This document shows positions 14,829-16,230 of a DNA stretch of 16,230 bases, one piece after another. Each line of letters starts with the position of its first letter. Position 1 is the stretch's first letter. The stretch comes from JAWLFI01 sp041685645 (GTDB lineage: Bacteria > Bacteroidota > Bacteroidia > Chitinophagales > Saprospiraceae): contig JAWLFI010000041.1 of assembly GCA_041685645.1 (NCBI GenBank), forward strand, positions 1-16,230. The letters run 5' to 3'. The position numbers and the translations under genes are program-made. The notes under the pieces were generated by a model that had not been told where the DNA came from, made no database searches, and saw only the letters and a program-made list of their open reading frames with translations.

Positions 14829-16230
14829 TCAGAACTGATGCGGAAAGTGTTCTGGCCGAAATTCATTCATTATATTGTAGAGCCGCTCTACTACATCCGT
14901 GGAATTGGGCTTAGTAAAGTAGTCTCCATCGCTGCCGTAAGGTGGTCGATGCGCATGAGCGGAAATACACTCCGGCGCTGCGTCCAGATCAAAATACGAA
15001 TTCTGCTGTTCCATCACTTGTTGAAGCATGTAAGAGGTTGTTCCTCCCGGAACATCCTCATCCAAAAACACCACCCGATTCGTCTTGGCAATCGAGGCGC
15101 CGATCACGTGCTCCAAATCGAATGGGAGAAGTGATTGGACATCAATGAGTTCGACCTCTACTCCTAAATCTGACAATGCAAGACAAGCATTCTCTGCCAC
15201 GCGAACACAAGATCCGTATGTCACTAAAGTAATGTCACTGCCCTCGCGCAAAATTTCCGGCTGGCCCAAAGGCACGGTGTATTCTCCTATATTGTTAGGC
15301 ATTTTCTCTCTCAGGCGATATCCATTGAGGCACTCCACGACGAGAGCGGGATCATCGCTCTGCAGGAGTGTATTATACATCCCGGCCGCCTGGGTCATAT
15401 CGCGAGGAACCAAAACGTGAATGCCGCGCAAGGCGTGAATAATCGTCCCCAAATATGATCCGGCATGCCAAATCCCCTCTAATCGGTGGCCCCTCGTGCG
15501 AATTATCGCCGGTGCTTTCTGTCGGCCGGCGGATCGATAGCGCAAGGTCGCCAAATCATCGGTCAGCGGTGATAAAGCATACATCACATAATCCAGATAC
15601 TGAATCTCTGCGATCGGTCGCAATCCGCGCATGGCCATTCCTATGGCTTGCCCCACAATGGTCCATTCCCGAATGCCGGTATCAAATACGCGATTCACGC
15701 CGTGTTTTTCCTGCAATCCCGCAAAGGCCTGATTGACATCTCCAATTTTACCGACATCTTCGCCAAATGCATAGAGCTCGGGACGCTGTTCTAAGGCCAG
15801 ATCAAAAAACTGATTCAGAATTTGATAACCGGGCACCGATTTAGATTCTTCATCAAAGCTCGGTCGAACAATGGGAACTTGTAAAGCGCTCCCCGATGTC
15901 TCACTATATAAATGTGTGTGGTAATTTTCCGCACCATCGGTTTGCTCTCCCAATATGTAACTCTCCAACTCGGCTATGGTTTCACCGGTATGATTGAGAT
16001 AGGCCAAACGAGCGCGCCGACCCAGGTCCAATATTTCAGAGGAAACCGGATGAATCAATCCCTTGAGTTCTTGCTGAAAGGGCGCAGCAATATCCTCCGG
16101 CAATTCAGACAACACCCTGGTCAGCTCATCTCGCTTGCTGTTCACATCGGAACGATACTCTTTCCAGGCTTTTTCCTTACCCTCTTTTGCTGCCTCTTTT
16201 GCCTTGTCCTTTAGTTCCTGAACTTTCTCC
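14829..16230 (-). CDS. Fused 2-oxoacid dehydrogenase E1 (alpha-beta), C-terminal beta part
   Basis: The frame is open to the right edge, so the gene starts outside the window; a GTG at 16145 is internal. The first about 130 visible residues are a charged, Lys/Glu-rich helical linker (AKEAAKEGKEKAWKEYR and beyond). The E1-beta part follows: AFGEDVGKIGDV, DTGIREWTIVGQAIGMAMRG, the pyrimidine-binding-domain core, then a transketolase C-terminal domain with VTYGSCVRVAENACLALSDL and VELIDVQSLLPFD. E1 enzymes use thiamine diphosphate to decarboxylate pyruvate or branched-chain 2-oxoacids and load the lipoyl group of E2. Alpha-beta fusions are common in Bacteroidota. The HSQ-type segment of canonical E1-beta is replaced by GIWHAGSYLGTIIHALRG, so this is a distinct subgroup whose substrate is uncertain. 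Confidence 0.85.
   Translation of the reverse strand, partial: EKVQELKDKAKEAAKEGKEKAWKEYRSDVNSKRDELTRVLSELPEDIAAPFQQELKGLIHPVSSEILDLGRRARLAYLNHTGETIAELESYILGEQTDGAENYHTHLYSETSGSALQVPIVRPSFDEESKSVPGYQILNQFFDLALEQRPELYAFGEDVGKIGDVNQAFAGLQEKHGVNRVFDTGIREWTIVGQAIGMAMRGLRPIAEIQYLDYVMYALSPLTDDLATLRYRSAGRQKAPAIIRTRGHRLEGIWHAGSYLGTIIHALRGIHVLVPRDMTQAAGMYNTLLQSDDPALVVECLNGYRLREKMPNNIGEYTVPLGQPEILREGSDITLVTYGSCVRVAENACLALSDLGVEVELIDVQSLLPFDLEHVIGASIAKTNRVVFLDEDVPGGTTSYMLQQVMEQQNSYFDLDAAPECISAHAHRPPYGSDGDYFTKPNSTDVVERLYNIMNEFRPEHFPHQF

Noticed and set aside
16143..16145. GTG as the start of a separate E1-beta gene
   Set aside because: The frame continues without a stop to the window edge with a charged helical sequence, which fits the linker of an alpha-beta fusion better than a new start.

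Overview
The window is a minus-strand bacterial chromosome segment dominated by one division and cell-wall (dcw) cluster. Several signs point to the phylum Bacteroidota. The MraY has the long extra loop of that phylum, the division transpeptidase ends in a PASTA domain, FtsZ has a long charged tail ending in a conserved peptide, and the 2-oxoacid dehydrogenase E1 is an alpha/beta fusion. Upstream regions carry TAnnTTTG (-7) promoter elements with little Shine-Dalgarno signal. The genus cannot be told from the sequence; a Saprospiria-like lineage is only a guess.

Layout, in transcription order (high to low coordinates). The window opens inside a fused E1 gene (14829-16230, 5' end missing), followed by a polyprenol-phosphate mannosyltransferase-like gene (13935-14678). 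A 633-bp gene-free stretch follows (13302-13934). Its upstream half is a GC-rich structured, repeat-like element with a 12-bp perfect hairpin. Its downstream half is AT-rich and carries GTGGGAAAA-type repeats, candidate MraZ operators, and two TAnnTTTG elements. Then comes the cluster mraZ-rsmH-ftsL-ftsI-murE-mraY-ftsW-murG-ftsQ-ftsA-ftsZ, with junctions from a 17-nt overlap to a 32-nt gap, except for 144 nt between murE and mraY. A strong intrinsic terminator follows ftsZ (589-632). The final 481-bp gap (210-690) holds a possible short independent transcript with its own promoter and terminator, then the promoter and first 69 codons of a DEAD-box RNA helicase.

How the genes work together. 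MraZ is the likely autoregulator of the cluster and RsmH modifies 16S rRNA. MurE, MraY and MurG make successive peptidoglycan precursors: the meso-DAP tripeptide, lipid I and lipid II. FtsW and the PASTA-bearing FtsI polymerise and crosslink septal peptidoglycan. FtsL and FtsQ form the periplasmic divisome scaffold. FtsA anchors FtsZ to the membrane.

Most notable points: (1) murD and murC are absent from their usual slots, and the flanking genes are tightly joined; (2) two mutually exclusive hairpins occupy the only sizeable gap inside the operon; (3) arrays of MraZ-box-like repeats lie next to two -7 elements; (4) the GC-rich element upstream resembles a scattered Bacteroidota intergenic repeat; (5) there is an unexplained promoter-terminator unit between ftsZ and the helicase gene. 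I see no phage, CRISPR, tRNA, rRNA or transposase gene.
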